Assembly (NCBI GenBank): GCA_016840305.1
Contig: JAEOSP010000380.1
Coordinates: forward strand, 1 to 20,499
DNA length: 20,499 nt
DNA from: Candidatus Hodarchaeota archaeon
GTDB taxonomy: Archaea > Asgardarchaeota > Heimdallarchaeia > Hodarchaeales > Hodarchaeaceae
Reading direction: 5' to 3'
In this document: one piece after another, positions 1-9,604 of the stretch
Layout: each line of letters starts with the position of its first letter
How positions within the stretch are numbered: position 1 is the stretch's first letter
Made by a program: the position numbers and the translations under genes
The notes under the pieces: generated by a model
The model's database searches: none
Told to the model about the DNA's origin: nothing
The model's input: only the letters and a program-made list of their open reading frames with translations

Positions 1-3000
1 ACATTAGCTAATTTTGATATCACATGGTTAGAAGATAGTTTTTCAGGTCTTACTATTGATCCTGATTTTACAACATATGAAATAATCTTTTCAGGAACGA
101 ACGAATCGGATGATACCACTATTCGATCTGGTGACAATCTAGAGATTTATTTCAAGGTTCAACCTCAAGGCTCAACAACTGGTTTAGCTGGCGTTCCAGT
201 ATCTGTTAATCTAGGAGCTAGTTATCCAGGTGTTTCTTTAAATCCCGTTGGAGGGACATCTACTAATAGTTCTGGATATGTGACTGTTCTATTAAGTACA
301 ACATACGCAACAACACCAAAGAATCTTCCAATTGTACTGAATGCAACGGCCGACTTTATAACTGATTCAAACAGCATTTGGTACGTTGGTGAAAAATCGC
401 TCAACCTAAATTTCTTTTCAAATAGTTCCTATTCAGATGTTGAGCAGATTATAACAATAGCTCCTCAATACTTCTTAGGGGAAATTTTTGTTGCACCGAT
501 AATCAATAATCCAAATGCAACTAGGATTGGCCAGACTGAATGGATTAATATAACTTACAGACTACACCTGACATATTTTGGTGGTGGATCGATTGATCCA
601 AGTATTGATAATGTTAACATTTCTATTCAGGTCAACAACCAGAATCCTTCAGTTTTTGATATGAATGTTATACCAGGAGCTACCTTTCAAGATTCTAGTG
701 GTAGTTATGCAACCTTTTACTTACAACCTACCTTAACCACTCTTGAAACAACGTATACAATCAATGCAACAGCACACTTTGGAGATGCTCAAGGCTTAAC
801 ATATAATATTAGCCATACAACAGTTCCTACAGGAAAACTTGCTGGGGTTTGGGTTAACGGTTCCCATACAAAAGATATTTCCTTTTCCACATTTCAGTTT
901 GAGGTAAAAAACATTGATCGAATTCAGGTTCAAGTTGCTGATATAACCGATCTATCACATTCAGATGAAGGATTTAATTCTACAACAGGTTTATATGAAG
1001 TATACCGAGGTACAACAAATATTAACGTCTCAGGTACCTATGTAGACCCCCTCTCTGGTCCATTACCTAATAATACTCAAGTAAGAATATCATTTAACTA
1101 TACTAATTTGGCTATGCAGACTATTACGTATGATTTAGATACTGTCCTTACATATAAGGGGGCCTTTTGGAGTATTGTTAATATTCCAACAAATGTTCCC
1201 CTACAAGACATAGAGATTTATGGTTGGGATCCAAACACGCCTGATCCACAAGAAACTAGGGATCCAATCACGAACATCCGACTGATGTCGTCAATTAGCT
1301 TCAGTAGTCACACTTTAAGTGGGTATAGTGGATCAGCCATTTTCGCAGGAGAGAGTGTTACTGCTTCTGCTACTATTCTAGATGATCAAGGAGTAATTGT
1401 TAATTCTGCGCCTTTTAATGGTTTAATTCGCGTTATTGGATGGGATACTACTCAAGAAGTTGGAATTCCTACAAGTGGAAGTCTCACTAGTGGTTTTTAT
1501 TCATTATCTTATAAGATACCCCATGACTATGGCTTAGACACTATATTCATACGATCTAAAGTCATTTGGGGAGTAAGTCTTGTTCATTACAGACCAGGTT
1601 TAGATCAAATTCCTGTTAATACATATAATGATTTCACTATTAACAATCTTAGGATTGACTTACCAGCAAATTCAACTATAGATAAACCAATAGTAAATGG
1701 AGGTACCTATTATATAAAAGGATTTTCCCATCAACAAATAACTTTCAAGGGGAATCTTATTGATCAAGCTAGTCGCAATCTGCTCTACAAAGATGTATTT
1801 TCTTATTGGAATGCATCTTTCCCGACACAATCTACCTCAGTTACAACTGGTTCCTTTAGTTTTACTCATGATTTCACAGGATATTCAAATGTAACTTGGA
1901 TATGGGAATTTTATCATATTTTGGATAATGGAACAACGTTAGCAAAGTTCCTCACCGCTACTTTCGTATGGGAAGTAATTGATGATACGGATCCAATTAT
2001 AACCATTGATGGCCCTACTGGCATTGATACTACCGCTCTAACTCCAACACTTTTAACTATAATTTCGACAACTATTCTTGACCCTTCACCTCCCAGTGCT
2101 ATTTCAGCTGGTTTAGATAGCTCTTCAGTACGAATTAAAATTAATAATGGTGTACCAAACCCGATGACGGATATGGGATCGGGTATATTTACATTTAACT
2201 GGGATACGTCAGGGGTTATTGATGGACGATATAATATATCGATTTCTGCACACGATTTTGCTGGAAATTTGCAAAATATATCATTTTATGCAGTATTTGA
2301 TGTAGTTGCGCCATTAGCAACAGTAACAGCATCAAATGTTTCTTTAACTGGGAATGATTATGCAATCATTGACTCAAATGGTGATATTCAAATAACTGGT
2401 TCTCTAAAGGACTCTGGTTCTATTACCGATAGAAACAGTGGAATAAATGATTCATCAATAGAATTAGTTATTCAACCCGAGGGTGGCCCTGCGACTCTTA
2501 CATTAGGCCTTGGTCCAGTAAGTGTTGATCAATCTAATTTCTATTATAACTGGAATGTGTTTGACACTGCCACAAATGAGCGAATAGGATTGTTCCTTGG
2601 TGAACTTATTTGGGAAATTAAAATCTCTATTAGTGACTTTGCTGGCATTACAGATGTAGCAATTATCACTCTTAGATTAGAAGAAACAAGTCCAATAGTA
2701 CAAGTTACAGCACAACCTCCTTCGTTGATCGAACAAGGGGATTTTGGTTTTAGTGTTAGTGTTTCTGATACACTTACTGGAGTAAACATACAATCTGCGA
2801 AATTCACTATTAACAAGGTTGAAGATTCTTCCGTGATAGCCACATTCACCTCTAATTCAAGTGAAGTTAGCATTAACGGGGTAGATATTGATCTTACACT
2901 AAATATAGGCATATTTGAAAATGGAGAGTATACTATAACAGCAACTATATTTGATAATATGGGAAATAGTGGTTCTATTGAATCTAGTGATTTTGGAATT

Positions 3001-3174
3001 CGTTATATCACTACTACCGTCCCAACCACAACCCCACCTACAACTACTCCTAGTCCACCTCCATTAAACCCAATAGATTTAGTTCAATTCCTATTATTAG
3101 ATATTATAGCACTTGGTGGAGGAATAGGAATTGCTTTATTATTTGAAAAGGTGAAAGCACGAAGAAACGAATAA
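1..3174 (+). CDS. Large Ig-like surface protein with Thr/Pro stalk and C-terminal membrane anchor (5' partial)
   Basis: The frame is open from base 1, so this is the C-terminal 1057 residues of a longer protein; the GTG at 280 is only an internal codon. The visible part is almost all beta-rich, Ser/Thr/Asn-rich extracellular sequence with many N-x-S/T sequons. At least three tandem Ig-like modules close it, at about 1981-2304, 2305-2685 and 2690-3000. Each opens with a DPIITI/APLATV/SPIVQV type strand and ends near a D-x-x-GN or DFAG turn. A stalk of Thr and Pro follows (residues about 1004-1021), then one hydrophobic helix (about 1027-1048, with GGGIG) and a short basic tail KVKARRNE. The topology is therefore outside-facing with a C-terminal anchor. 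A signal peptide would lie outside the window. The next gene begins about 160 bases on, same strand. No catalytic motif is seen. A role as adhesin, S-layer-like protein or extracellular partner of the downstream MoxR system is inferred. Confidence 0.85.
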   Translation, partial: TLANFDITWLEDSFSGLTIDPDFTTYEIIFSGTNESDDTTIRSGDNLEIYFKVQPQGSTTGLAGVPVSVNLGASYPGVSLNPVGGTSTNSSGYVTVLLSTTYATTPKNLPIVLNATADFITDSNSIWYVGEKSLNLNFFSNSSYSDVEQIITIAPQYFLGEIFVAPIINNPNATRIGQTEWINITYRLHLTYFGGGSIDPSIDNVNISIQVNNQNPSVFDMNVIPGATFQDSSGSYATFYLQPTLTTLETTYTINATAHFGDAQGLTYNISHTTVPTGKLAGVWVNGSHTKDISFSTFQFEVKNIDRIQVQVADITDLSHSDEGFNSTTGLYEVYRGTTNINVSGTYVDPLSGPLPNNTQVRISFNYTNLAMQTITYDLDTVLTYKGAFWSIVNIPTNVPLQDIEIYGWDPNTPDPQETRDPITNIRLMSSISFSSHTLSGYSGSAIFAGESVTASATILDDQGVIVNSAPFNGLIRVIGWDTTQEVGIPTSGSLTSGFYSLSYKIPHDYGLDTIFIRSKVIWGVSLVHYRPGLDQIPVNTYNDFTINNLRIDLPANSTIDKPIVNGGTYYIKGFSHQQITFKGNLIDQASRNLLYKDVFSYWNASFPTQSTSVTTGSFSFTHDFTGYSNVTWIWEFYHILDNGTTLAKFLTATFVWEVIDDTDPIITIDGPTGIDTTALTPTLLTIISTTILDPSPPSAISAGLDSSSVRIKINNGVPNPMTDMGSGIFTFNWDTSGVIDGRYNISISAHDFAGNLQNISFYAVFDVVAPLATVTASNVSLTGNDYAIIDSNGDIQITGSLKDSGSITDRNSGINDSSIELVIQPEGGPATLTLGLGPVSVDQSNFYYNWNVFDTATNERIGLFLGELIWEIKISISDFAGITDVAIITLRLEETSPIVQVTAQPPSLIEQGDFGFSVSVSDTLTGVNIQSAKFTINKVEDSSVIATFTSNSSEVSINGVDIDLTLNIGIFENGEYTITATIFDNMGNSGSIESSDFGIRYITTTVPTTTPPTTTPSPPPLNPIDLVQFLLLDIIALGGGIGIALLFEKVKARRNE

Positions 3175-3335
3175 CAGGATACAATTCATAAAATAATGAT
3201 GATAAATGATTTCAGAACAAATATAAGAAAATAATATTATGCAAATAAATCAATAAATAAAGGCTCTAAATATAAACCATTAAAGAATGCTTCAAAACAA
3301 CTATGTAATATTAGATCAACAGAATTGTGATAAGA

Positions 3336-3836
3336 ATGATAGGATTTAATTTCTTTGCTCAAAACCAAATTGGCCCAGAAGTATACCTTTTTGCTTTTGG
3401 TGTGCTAATAATTGTGGGATTTTTAATTTATTATTTCCGAGAAAAGATTGTAGATACATTAGGAATCGGTGCTGCTAAAAAAACTATACTTGAACAAGAG
3501 ATTGAGCAGCGATTGGTGCAAATTAGGCAATTATACCGCCAAGAAAACTTTAAGGCTGCTGCTGTCCTTATGTGGCAAACAATGACTTTAGCTTCTGAGG
3601 GATTTCTCGGAGTAGGTCGTGCACCAAACGAGTCAGCACGACAGCTTGGAGTCAAACTGATGAACCGTGGAGATATTGATCCTAGTGCAGTGAATGCCAT
3701 GATTGTAGCATTTGAAAAAGCAAGATATGGACAAACCCCATTAACCAATCAAGAGTTTAAGGATGGTCTTTCAGGCCTTCACCAGTTTCTACAAATGGCA
3801 ACATCGTTAGGGGAATCAGTAATTACCGCAGAATAA
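3336..3836 (+). CDS. Single-pass membrane protein with DUF4129-like cytosolic domain
   Basis: About 166 residues. A short N-terminus is followed by one transmembrane helix (roughly residues 15-38, hydrophobic then YYFREK) and a helical cytosolic domain. That domain carries the DUF4129 pattern: a helix with LYRQENFKAAA, a Pro-containing turn (GRAPNESARQLG), and a conserved-looking FEKARYGQ near the end. In better-known proteins DUF4129 usually lies at the C-terminus of larger multi-TM proteins, often with a transglutaminase-like domain; neither is present here. The start is ambiguous: a GTG at 3327 is in frame, but GTGAT at 3327-3331 matches part of the archaeal Shine-Dalgarno GGTGAT and sits 4 bases before the ATG at 3336, so the ATG was chosen. 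The gene lies between the surface protein and the DUF4350 gene, which supports the family call. Its biochemical role is unknown; it may be a scaffold at the membrane. Confidence 0.7.
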   Translation: MIGFNFFAQNQIGPEVYLFAFGVLIIVGFLIYYFREKIVDTLGIGAAKKTILEQEIEQRLVQIRQLYRQENFKAAAVLMWQTMTLASEGFLGVGRAPNESARQLGVKLMNRGDIDPSAVNAMIVAFEKARYGQTPLTNQEFKDGLSGLHQFLQMATSLGESVITAE

Positions 3837-3880
3837 AAAAAATGACATGAATAGTTTCCTTCCCTAAAAAGTGAAATTAG

Positions 3881-5590
3881 ATGGTTGAAATAAATAAATC
3901 TACAAGTGCTATGATAATATTAGCTATTTTCATTAGCTATCCTTTTGTTGGAGCTTCATTATTTAGTTTCTTGTTGTCCAGAAATACGACAAATTTCTCA
4001 ATTTACAATACTGGTTGGAATGGAGCCAGTGAATTCAAGGATAGATTTGAAAACCATCCATATGGAGGGGAAATTTCTACGATAGTAGGAAGTAGCAATA
4101 TTCTGAATCGCTTAAACTCTTCTGAAATGAATGGTACAAATCAGGGATCTTTAATTATACTTGGCCCTGGAATTCATTATGATTTCTCAGAATCGTTAGC
4201 AATCTTAATGTATGCTATTAATGGAGGAAGAGTATTACTTGCGGATGACTTTGGGACAGGAAATGATATTCTCAGTGTTTTATCAATCTTTTTAGGATTT
4301 ATTTCGGAAATAGATCTAGGATCGATGGCTGGATTTGCGGACGCAGGAGGATCAAATCCACTAGGTATGAATACAAGCTCTTCAACTGACTCAGATTCAT
4401 TCGCGTTCCCCATTGCTGGGATAGCCTTCAATGGAAGCTTACTTGCAGACCAAGGTAGTTATGACAATACTCCACTTACACCAATTTTCCATTTTCCTTC
4501 CAGTTCACAATCTGGGACAACATACACGATGCCAGCCCCTTGGGTTACGGATTTCACCATTGGTTTGAGTGGGAACGGAGTCATTGGTAATTTTGCCTCA
4601 ATAATCACTATGAAAGTGAGGTACCCGAATACCAACGAAACTACACCATCAAATGATACAGAATATATCACAAAGTGGGTTCCGATGGGAGAATTTCCGG
4701 CATCTTCAGAGGATTTAGATCTTCCAGCAGGAATTGAGATTCCTGATTATTCATTTAGTTTACAAATAGCTGTGCTTTATAGCAGTACAGAAGCTTGGTT
4801 AGAATCTGATATTAATGGAGCAAAAGCAGATGTCAACAATATTGAACCTAATTTGGATGAATGGGGAAATCCTAATGTTGGTTTTCCAGTATTTGTATAC
4901 TTCCCTTTTCCACTTGGAGGACAAATAATATTATGTTCAGATCCATCCATATTTATCAATCAATATTTAGATACTGACAATGAAGATTATCCTAATGCAA
5001 GCCGTTATGATAACAGTGCATTTGCTGACAATGTAATCAACATGATGATGAAGGAGCGTGAGCAGGGTCAAGTAATTATTTTTGATGAAGGACACCTAGC
5101 TAATCACCCATTGTCACCAATACTCCCTCTAAGCTTATACCTTAAATTCCTTGATATGATTACAATGTTCCCACTATTCGCAATATTTTTAGTGCCAATT
5201 GCGATAATATTATCACGTAAATTCATCCCAAAAAGAACACAAGCGAAACCTCTCCTATTAACGCGCGTTGAACGTTATTATGGACGTAGTTTTTTCGCAG
5301 TCAAGATGAGATGGTTCCTTGAATATAAACAGTATTCAAGAGGGTTAGAGTTGATCTTTAGGCGGCTTAAAAGAAATATTATTAGAAGATACAATCCAGA
5401 TGAGGAATTATCACCAGAAATAATTGCTGCACATTTAATAAATGAGTTCCCAAGTAATTTTACATATACTAATCTTGTAGAAAAATTAACTCAAATCGAG
5501 AATATCGTTGAATCTCGAGCCTTTATAACCGAAGAAGAATTCCTTGATCATTATTTCTTCCTCAAAAATATTGGAGCAGAAATTAGTTAA
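3881..5590 (+). CDS. DUF4350-like two-TM membrane protein
   Basis: 569 residues. TM1 is at about 10-33. Outside it lies a domain of roughly residues 36-405 with the DUF4350 layout: an N-terminal FSIYNTGWNG segment, a strand LIILGPG (91-97), a helix, NGGRVLLADD (114-123), and a closing VIIFDEGH (398-405). This resembles the Rossmann/GATase-like fold of DUF4350; no catalytic Cys triad is visible. TM2 is at about 425-446. The 120-residue cytosolic tail is strongly basic at first (KRTQAK, RRLKRNIIRRY) and helical afterwards, as in bacterial DUF4350 proteins. AGTGA about 9 bases before the ATG may be the ribosome site. It follows the DUF4129-like gene by 44 bases and precedes moxR by 50. The likely role is a membrane receptor or scaffold working with MoxR and DUF58, inferred from context. 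Confidence 0.75.
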   Translation: MVEINKSTSAMIILAIFISYPFVGASLFSFLLSRNTTNFSIYNTGWNGASEFKDRFENHPYGGEISTIVGSSNILNRLNSSEMNGTNQGSLIILGPGIHYDFSESLAILMYAINGGRVLLADDFGTGNDILSVLSIFLGFISEIDLGSMAGFADAGGSNPLGMNTSSSTDSDSFAFPIAGIAFNGSLLADQGSYDNTPLTPIFHFPSSSQSGTTYTMPAPWVTDFTIGLSGNGVIGNFASIITMKVRYPNTNETTPSNDTEYITKWVPMGEFPASSEDLDLPAGIEIPDYSFSLQIAVLYSSTEAWLESDINGAKADVNNIEPNLDEWGNPNVGFPVFVYFPFPLGGQIILCSDPSIFINQYLDTDNEDYPNASRYDNSAFADNVINMMMKEREQGQVIIFDEGHLANHPLSPILPLSLYLKFLDMITMFPLFAIFLVPIAIILSRKFIPKRTQAKPLLLTRVERYYGRSFFAVKMRWFLEYKQYSRGLELIFRRLKRNIIRRYNPDEELSPEIIAAHLINEFPSNFTYTNLVEKLTQIENIVESRAFITEEEFLDHYFFLKNIGAEIS

Positions 5591-5640
5591 GTTATACTAA
5601 AAAAAAAATAATGAAAATAATACAGTAAGAAGTGGAATAA

Positions 5641-6699
5641 ATGAGTAACACCAACGTAAAAGGTAAAGATTTCACATCAGACGAGATCACACATGAAATG
5701 CTTGAGGTAAGCGATATCGCACGAGCATATCAACAAATTATGGGTGAAATACGAAAAATATACATCGGAAGAACAGAAATCTTTGAAATGCTTTGGATAG
5801 CAATGCTTACTGGAAAACATGTATATCTAGAAGGAGTACCTGGAATTGGGAAAACCTATATGGCGAACACATTTTCAAAATGCTTAGGTACTGAATTCAG
5901 TCGTATCCAATTTACCCCTGACATGCTTCCATCAGACATTGTTGGAACAAACATCTTTAACCCAAAAACAGGGACATTTAGACTGAAAAAAGGTCCAATT
6001 TTCGGTAATGTGATCTTAGCGGATGAAGTTAACAGGGCTCCTCCAAAGACCCAGTCTGCAATGCTTGAAGCCATGGGCGAAGGACAAGTGTCTATTGAAG
6101 GCGAAACGCATGTACTGGATCCACCCTTCGTAGTTTTAGCAACTTCCAACCCTGTTGAACAAGAAGGTACATATCCTTTACCAGAAGCTCAGCTTGATCG
6201 GTTTATGATAAAAATTATTATCTATCATTCTAGTCCCGACGATGAACTAAGAATCATTCAGTTCAAGAATAAACCTATTCCTGGTAAAATCAAACAGGTG
6301 GTTTCACCCCAGACGATTGTCGCTATGATGGATGTTGTCAAAAAAGTTCACGTTTGTCCTGAAATCCTTGAAATGATCCGTGATATCACAGTTGCGACTC
6401 GAACAGATCCTAGATTGATTCTTGGTTGTTCACCCAGAGGAAGTGAAAGTCTGCTACTAGCAGGAAAAGCACGTGCAGCTATTCATGGTAGAGATTTCGT
6501 GATTCCCGACGATGTAATCCTCATGATACCCCATATAGTGCATCATCGTTTGATCCTCAAGCCAGAGGCAGAATTAGAAGGAATTACACAAATAAGAATT
6601 TCTGAAGATGTCCGTGATAGCTTAACATTACCTGTTGATCCTATCGAGGAAGAATTAATGTATGAAGAATATACAATCGAAGAAGAATATGAAGAATAA
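5641..6699 (+). CDS. moxR: MoxR-family AAA+ ATPase
   Basis: 352 residues, a normal length for MoxR. Walker A is GVPGIGKT (65-72), Walker B is ILADEVNR (125-132), sensor 1 is ATSNP (167-171), followed by the MoxR-typical PLPEAQLDRF (179-188), and sensor 2 is CSPRG (263-267). A C-terminal lid helical domain follows. All ATPase residues appear intact. MoxR proteins are thought to act as chaperone-like ATPases that activate or assemble partner complexes, usually together with vWA proteins such as the DUF58 protein encoded next. The last about 20 residues are very acidic (EEEYEE end). This tail is not part of the core AAA+ fold and may be a docking segment. The gene sits mid-operon, 50 bases after the DUF4350 gene and 55 before the DUF58 gene. 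Confidence 0.95.
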   Translation: MSNTNVKGKDFTSDEITHEMLEVSDIARAYQQIMGEIRKIYIGRTEIFEMLWIAMLTGKHVYLEGVPGIGKTYMANTFSKCLGTEFSRIQFTPDMLPSDIVGTNIFNPKTGTFRLKKGPIFGNVILADEVNRAPPKTQSAMLEAMGEGQVSIEGETHVLDPPFVVLATSNPVEQEGTYPLPEAQLDRFMIKIIIYHSSPDDELRIIQFKNKPIPGKIKQVVSPQTIVAMMDVVKKVHVCPEILEMIRDITVATRTDPRLILGCSPRGSESLLLAGKARAAIHGRDFVIPDDVILMIPHIVHHRLILKPEAELEGITQIRISEDVRDSLTLPVDPIEEELMYEEYTIEEEYEE

Positions 6700-6754
6700 A
6701 CTTCTTGAGGAAGAATAACAGAGCGAATTAATGTATTATATAGGAGTATCCTGA

Positions 6755-8224
6755 ATGCTTTCATCTCGTGGTGCTTTCATAGCTATTGGAGGAGTCTTAC
6801 TACTTTCCGTTGGCCTGAGTGCTAAGGGAATTGGTACAGTAACGACTATGGTTCCAATTCTCTTTGGTGGAGAAGGATTGGTGCCACAATCTGGAAATCA
6901 AACTGAAAGTGGTTTTCCTCAAGGCATGGAGTTCTTAGAAGCTTTTGAAATATTGAATAGCTCGCCTATCGTTGATTATAGCATGTTTCTAGGAACATTG
7001 CTCATTTTAGCAAGTGTTATTGGTCTTCCTTTTTTCATGGCCTCAGCCAATTCTTCCTTGATACGTGTAACGCGTTCTGTTGATAGAGAGAAAGCTTTTG
7101 CTGGTGAATATATACACGTTACGGTTAAAGTCGAAAATACTGGCAAAAGAAGAATAGATTTTCTAGAAATCTATGATGCAATCCCTGATATGTTTGAAAT
7201 TGTACTAGGAGAGAATTTTATTATCACCCAAATAATGGGGAGAGAAGTAAAAGAATTTTCATACATAATACAGGTTAGCACCCGGGGAGTATATCGAATC
7301 GGTCCAGTAAAAGTAATAATACACGATCGGCTAGGATTTTATTTTGAGGAAGATACACGTCATTTTTATACAGAAGTATTATGCTATCCTTCGTACGAGG
7401 ACATTCGTAGGATGGAGGCTTTGAGCAAACGGCGACAACAAGGAAAAATGTTTGGTGCCCACAAAACTCGCCAAAAAGGCATGGGTGATGATTTCCATGC
7501 TCTTGCTAGATACTACCCTGGAGCTCCATTCAAATCTCTGGATTGGAAAGCCTTCAGTCGAACGGGGGAACTTATGGTTAGAGAATTTGAAGCAGAAAAG
7601 AATATCAGACTTGTTCTATTTTTAGACCATAGTGGAAGTATGGGAGCTGGAATTCCGTATAATACAAAATTGGATTTTGCAATACGAGCAACAATGCTAA
7701 TAATGAAAATGGCTGAAGAAAGACAGGATCTTTTTGGGTTAATAACTTATGCCGATAGGCCAACATCTTATCTCCCACCAGGTGGAAAAAAGAATATGTT
7801 TTTCCAACTGTTAGAAGTCCTCGCACTTGTAGAACCAGAAGGACGTTCAGATCCATTAGCCGCGGTTGATTATGTTATGCAACGGCTACCGAGAGCCTCT
7901 TTCTATGTTTTCTTAACTGATTTAGAATCTTCTGATTCAGAAATCTTTACCGAAGCTGCAAAAAGGGCACGAGCAACCAAAAATAATATCACTGTGATTT
8001 CTCCATTTGGTCCATTATTTGAAACAAAACTTACAGATTTAACGATGACTGAGCGTGCCATTGCAGAGGCTATATTCGAGGAATATTTAGGGTACAGAAA
8101 ACAAGTTGAGGATAGTTTGAGGGGATTAGGAGTTGAAATCATCAACGTTGGTCCAGATGATATGCTTCCTAATGTTATTAAGACGTATATGAAAGGTAAA
8201 CAAGCTGGAAAAGGATCTGTGTAA
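6755..8224 (+). CDS. DUF58 protein with vWA (MIDAS) domain, membrane-anchored
   Basis: 489 residues. There are two N-terminal hydrophobic segments (about 7-25 and 76-96), then a beta-rich domain (about 100-200, with VKVENTGKRRIDF like an Ig/CARDB fold). The DUF58 signature follows: GDDFHALARYYPGAPFKSLDW (244-264) and RTGELMVREFE (269-279). The vWA domain then begins with MIDAS motif DHSGS (291-295), and a further metal-ligand candidate Asp389 lies in LTDLES. All MIDAS positions look intact, so metal-dependent ligand binding is plausible. DUF58 proteins are the usual partners of MoxR, whose gene is immediately upstream. GGAG at 6743-6746, 8 bases before the ATG, supports this start. Its stop lies 2 bases before the next ATG, so the two are almost certainly translated together. 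The soluble domains are probably split between outside (beta domain) and cytosol (vWA), but the orientation is not certain from sequence. Confidence 0.92.
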   Translation: MLSSRGAFIAIGGVLLLSVGLSAKGIGTVTTMVPILFGGEGLVPQSGNQTESGFPQGMEFLEAFEILNSSPIVDYSMFLGTLLILASVIGLPFFMASANSSLIRVTRSVDREKAFAGEYIHVTVKVENTGKRRIDFLEIYDAIPDMFEIVLGENFIITQIMGREVKEFSYIIQVSTRGVYRIGPVKVIIHDRLGFYFEEDTRHFYTEVLCYPSYEDIRRMEALSKRRQQGKMFGAHKTRQKGMGDDFHALARYYPGAPFKSLDWKAFSRTGELMVREFEAEKNIRLVLFLDHSGSMGAGIPYNTKLDFAIRATMLIMKMAEERQDLFGLITYADRPTSYLPPGGKKNMFFQLLEVLALVEPEGRSDPLAAVDYVMQRLPRASFYVFLTDLESSDSEIFTEAAKRARATKNNITVISPFGPLFETKLTDLTMTERAIAEAIFEEYLGYRKQVEDSLRGLGVEIINVGPDDMLPNVIKTYMKGKQAGKGSV

Positions 8225-8226
8225 TT

Positions 8227-9576
8227 ATGGCTTCAAGTCAAACAACTGCTCAGTTTTTCCGAGTAATCTACATTATTCTATTCGTCTTTTCAGGATTACT
8301 CGTTATTGCGAATATTGATTCCGCGATGTTTGATTTCACAAAACTATTTGAAATTCTTGATTACTTAACATTATTTGTACAGGAAGGAGTGAGAATGATG
8401 GGAGGTGTAGCTTATGGTATTGCAATAGCTATTCTTTCTGCTAAATCTAACATTCCCATCATTGGTGATATTAATTTCGGTGCAATCAATACTGGCGATA
8501 TTTCAACAATGCTATCTGGTATTCTTGATCCTTTGAATAGCTTTTATCCTCATTCAACAATAACTATTGATCCAGTAAACATAATAACAGATTTCTCAAT
8601 TTTCTTAGGTGCAACTGCCATTTTAATCTTAATTCCAATTGCTTTTCTATCAGGTATCGGTTTTCTTCGTGAAGGTGAATCGAAGTTAGCTATCTATTCA
8701 TTTTTAGGGTTTCAATTAATCCTGATTGTAGCGATCTTCACTCAACACATCTTGATACCAATTGAAATCGACACCAGCTCATTATTTTCGATGATTGCTA
8801 GCCCGATTTTCACACTAGGCTTTTTGCTTTATTTACTCTTAGAAGTGGCCTTTCAAACATCATATACCCTGAATATTGTTGAACCAATGACAGAAAGAGA
8901 GAAACGAATTCAGGGGCATCTTAAACGTATTCGTACCTTTGTGCCTGTTACAGCTGAGGAAGAATCAGGTACTGATCAATCCGTTCAAAGCATTCAATCG
9001 AAGAAATTTGGACTATTAGCAGCCAGTTATCTTCGTGAAATGGTCGAAAGGCGTGTATTTAAAAGAGGAGATACGACTCGTGATACAAAATCCATGATGC
9101 GTCTTCAATCTTATCTTAGTAATTTAACTCATAGTGATCCTCGTGCAGAAGCGAAGCTATCCGCGAAAACAGCACAACCAGATGTCTCTTCACTGATGAA
9201 ATATTTTCTTCCTGCAATGCTATTTCGAGTTATTGCAGTAATCCTGCTTGCATACTTCATTATGTCACCCGAAGGTATCTTGAATTTCTTCATGGCTGCA
9301 TCATTCCCTGCGTTATTAGATAGCCTTGAACTAACCCAACCTGAATTTCAGACTATAGCCATTTTGAATGTAGCTCTTCTCTTCATATTAGTAGGGGCTA
9401 TTTTAAATTATTTCTCGAGTGAGAGAAGAACAAAGGTTTTTGAACGAGTTGTTCAACAAATTGATACAATTGTAGATTTCAGCAGATCTTCTCCGCAAAC
9501 AACAACTGAAGAAGTGTCAGAAGAGACTCCTGTGATTGAAGAAGAAGAAATTCAAGAGGAAGAGGAAGAAATCTGA
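8227..9576 (+). CDS. Unknown polytopic membrane protein with acidic C-terminal tail
   Basis: 449 residues; no family recognised. Hydrophobic segments appear at about 11-30, 55-72 (weak), 123-145, 155-178, 189-208, 327-347 and 376-396, so six or seven TM helices in two groups. Between the groups lies a soluble stretch of about 118 residues (209-326) rich in Arg, Lys and Glu, very likely cytosolic. The last 30 residues are dominated by Glu (ending IQEEEEEI), echoing the acidic tail of the MoxR two genes upstream. The ATG is 2 bases after the DUF58 stop, so it belongs to the same operon and is likely made in step with it. No transporter, channel or enzyme motif was found. It may be the membrane core or anchor of the MoxR-DUF58 assembly, which is inference from position only. 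Confidence 0.8.
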   Translation: MASSQTTAQFFRVIYIILFVFSGLLVIANIDSAMFDFTKLFEILDYLTLFVQEGVRMMGGVAYGIAIAILSAKSNIPIIGDINFGAINTGDISTMLSGILDPLNSFYPHSTITIDPVNIITDFSIFLGATAILILIPIAFLSGIGFLREGESKLAIYSFLGFQLILIVAIFTQHILIPIEIDTSSLFSMIASPIFTLGFLLYLLLEVAFQTSYTLNIVEPMTEREKRIQGHLKRIRTFVPVTAEEESGTDQSVQSIQSKKFGLLAASYLREMVERRVFKRGDTTRDTKSMMRLQSYLSNLTHSDPRAEAKLSAKTAQPDVSSLMKYFLPAMLFRVIAVILLAYFIMSPEGILNFFMAASFPALLDSLELTQPEFQTIAILNVALLFILVGAILNYFSSERRTKVFERVVQQIDTIVDFSRSSPQTTTEEVSEETPVIEEEEIQEEEEEI

Positions 9577-9604
9577 TTGTTAAATAATTCAGAGGAGATA
9601 TAAT

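Noticed and set aside
280..282. GTG as start of the surface protein
   Set aside because: The frame is open to base 1 with the same beta-rich, Ig-like composition, so the gene continues to the left of the window.
2544..2912. Minus-strand open frame of 122 codons inside the surface protein
   Set aside because: Fully antisense to a well-supported gene, with low-complexity composition and no recognisable domain.
6700..6714. Small inverted repeat after moxR (TTCTT, AAGAA)
   Set aside because: Five-base arms with no T-run in an AT-rich spacer; unlikely to stop transcription within the operon.
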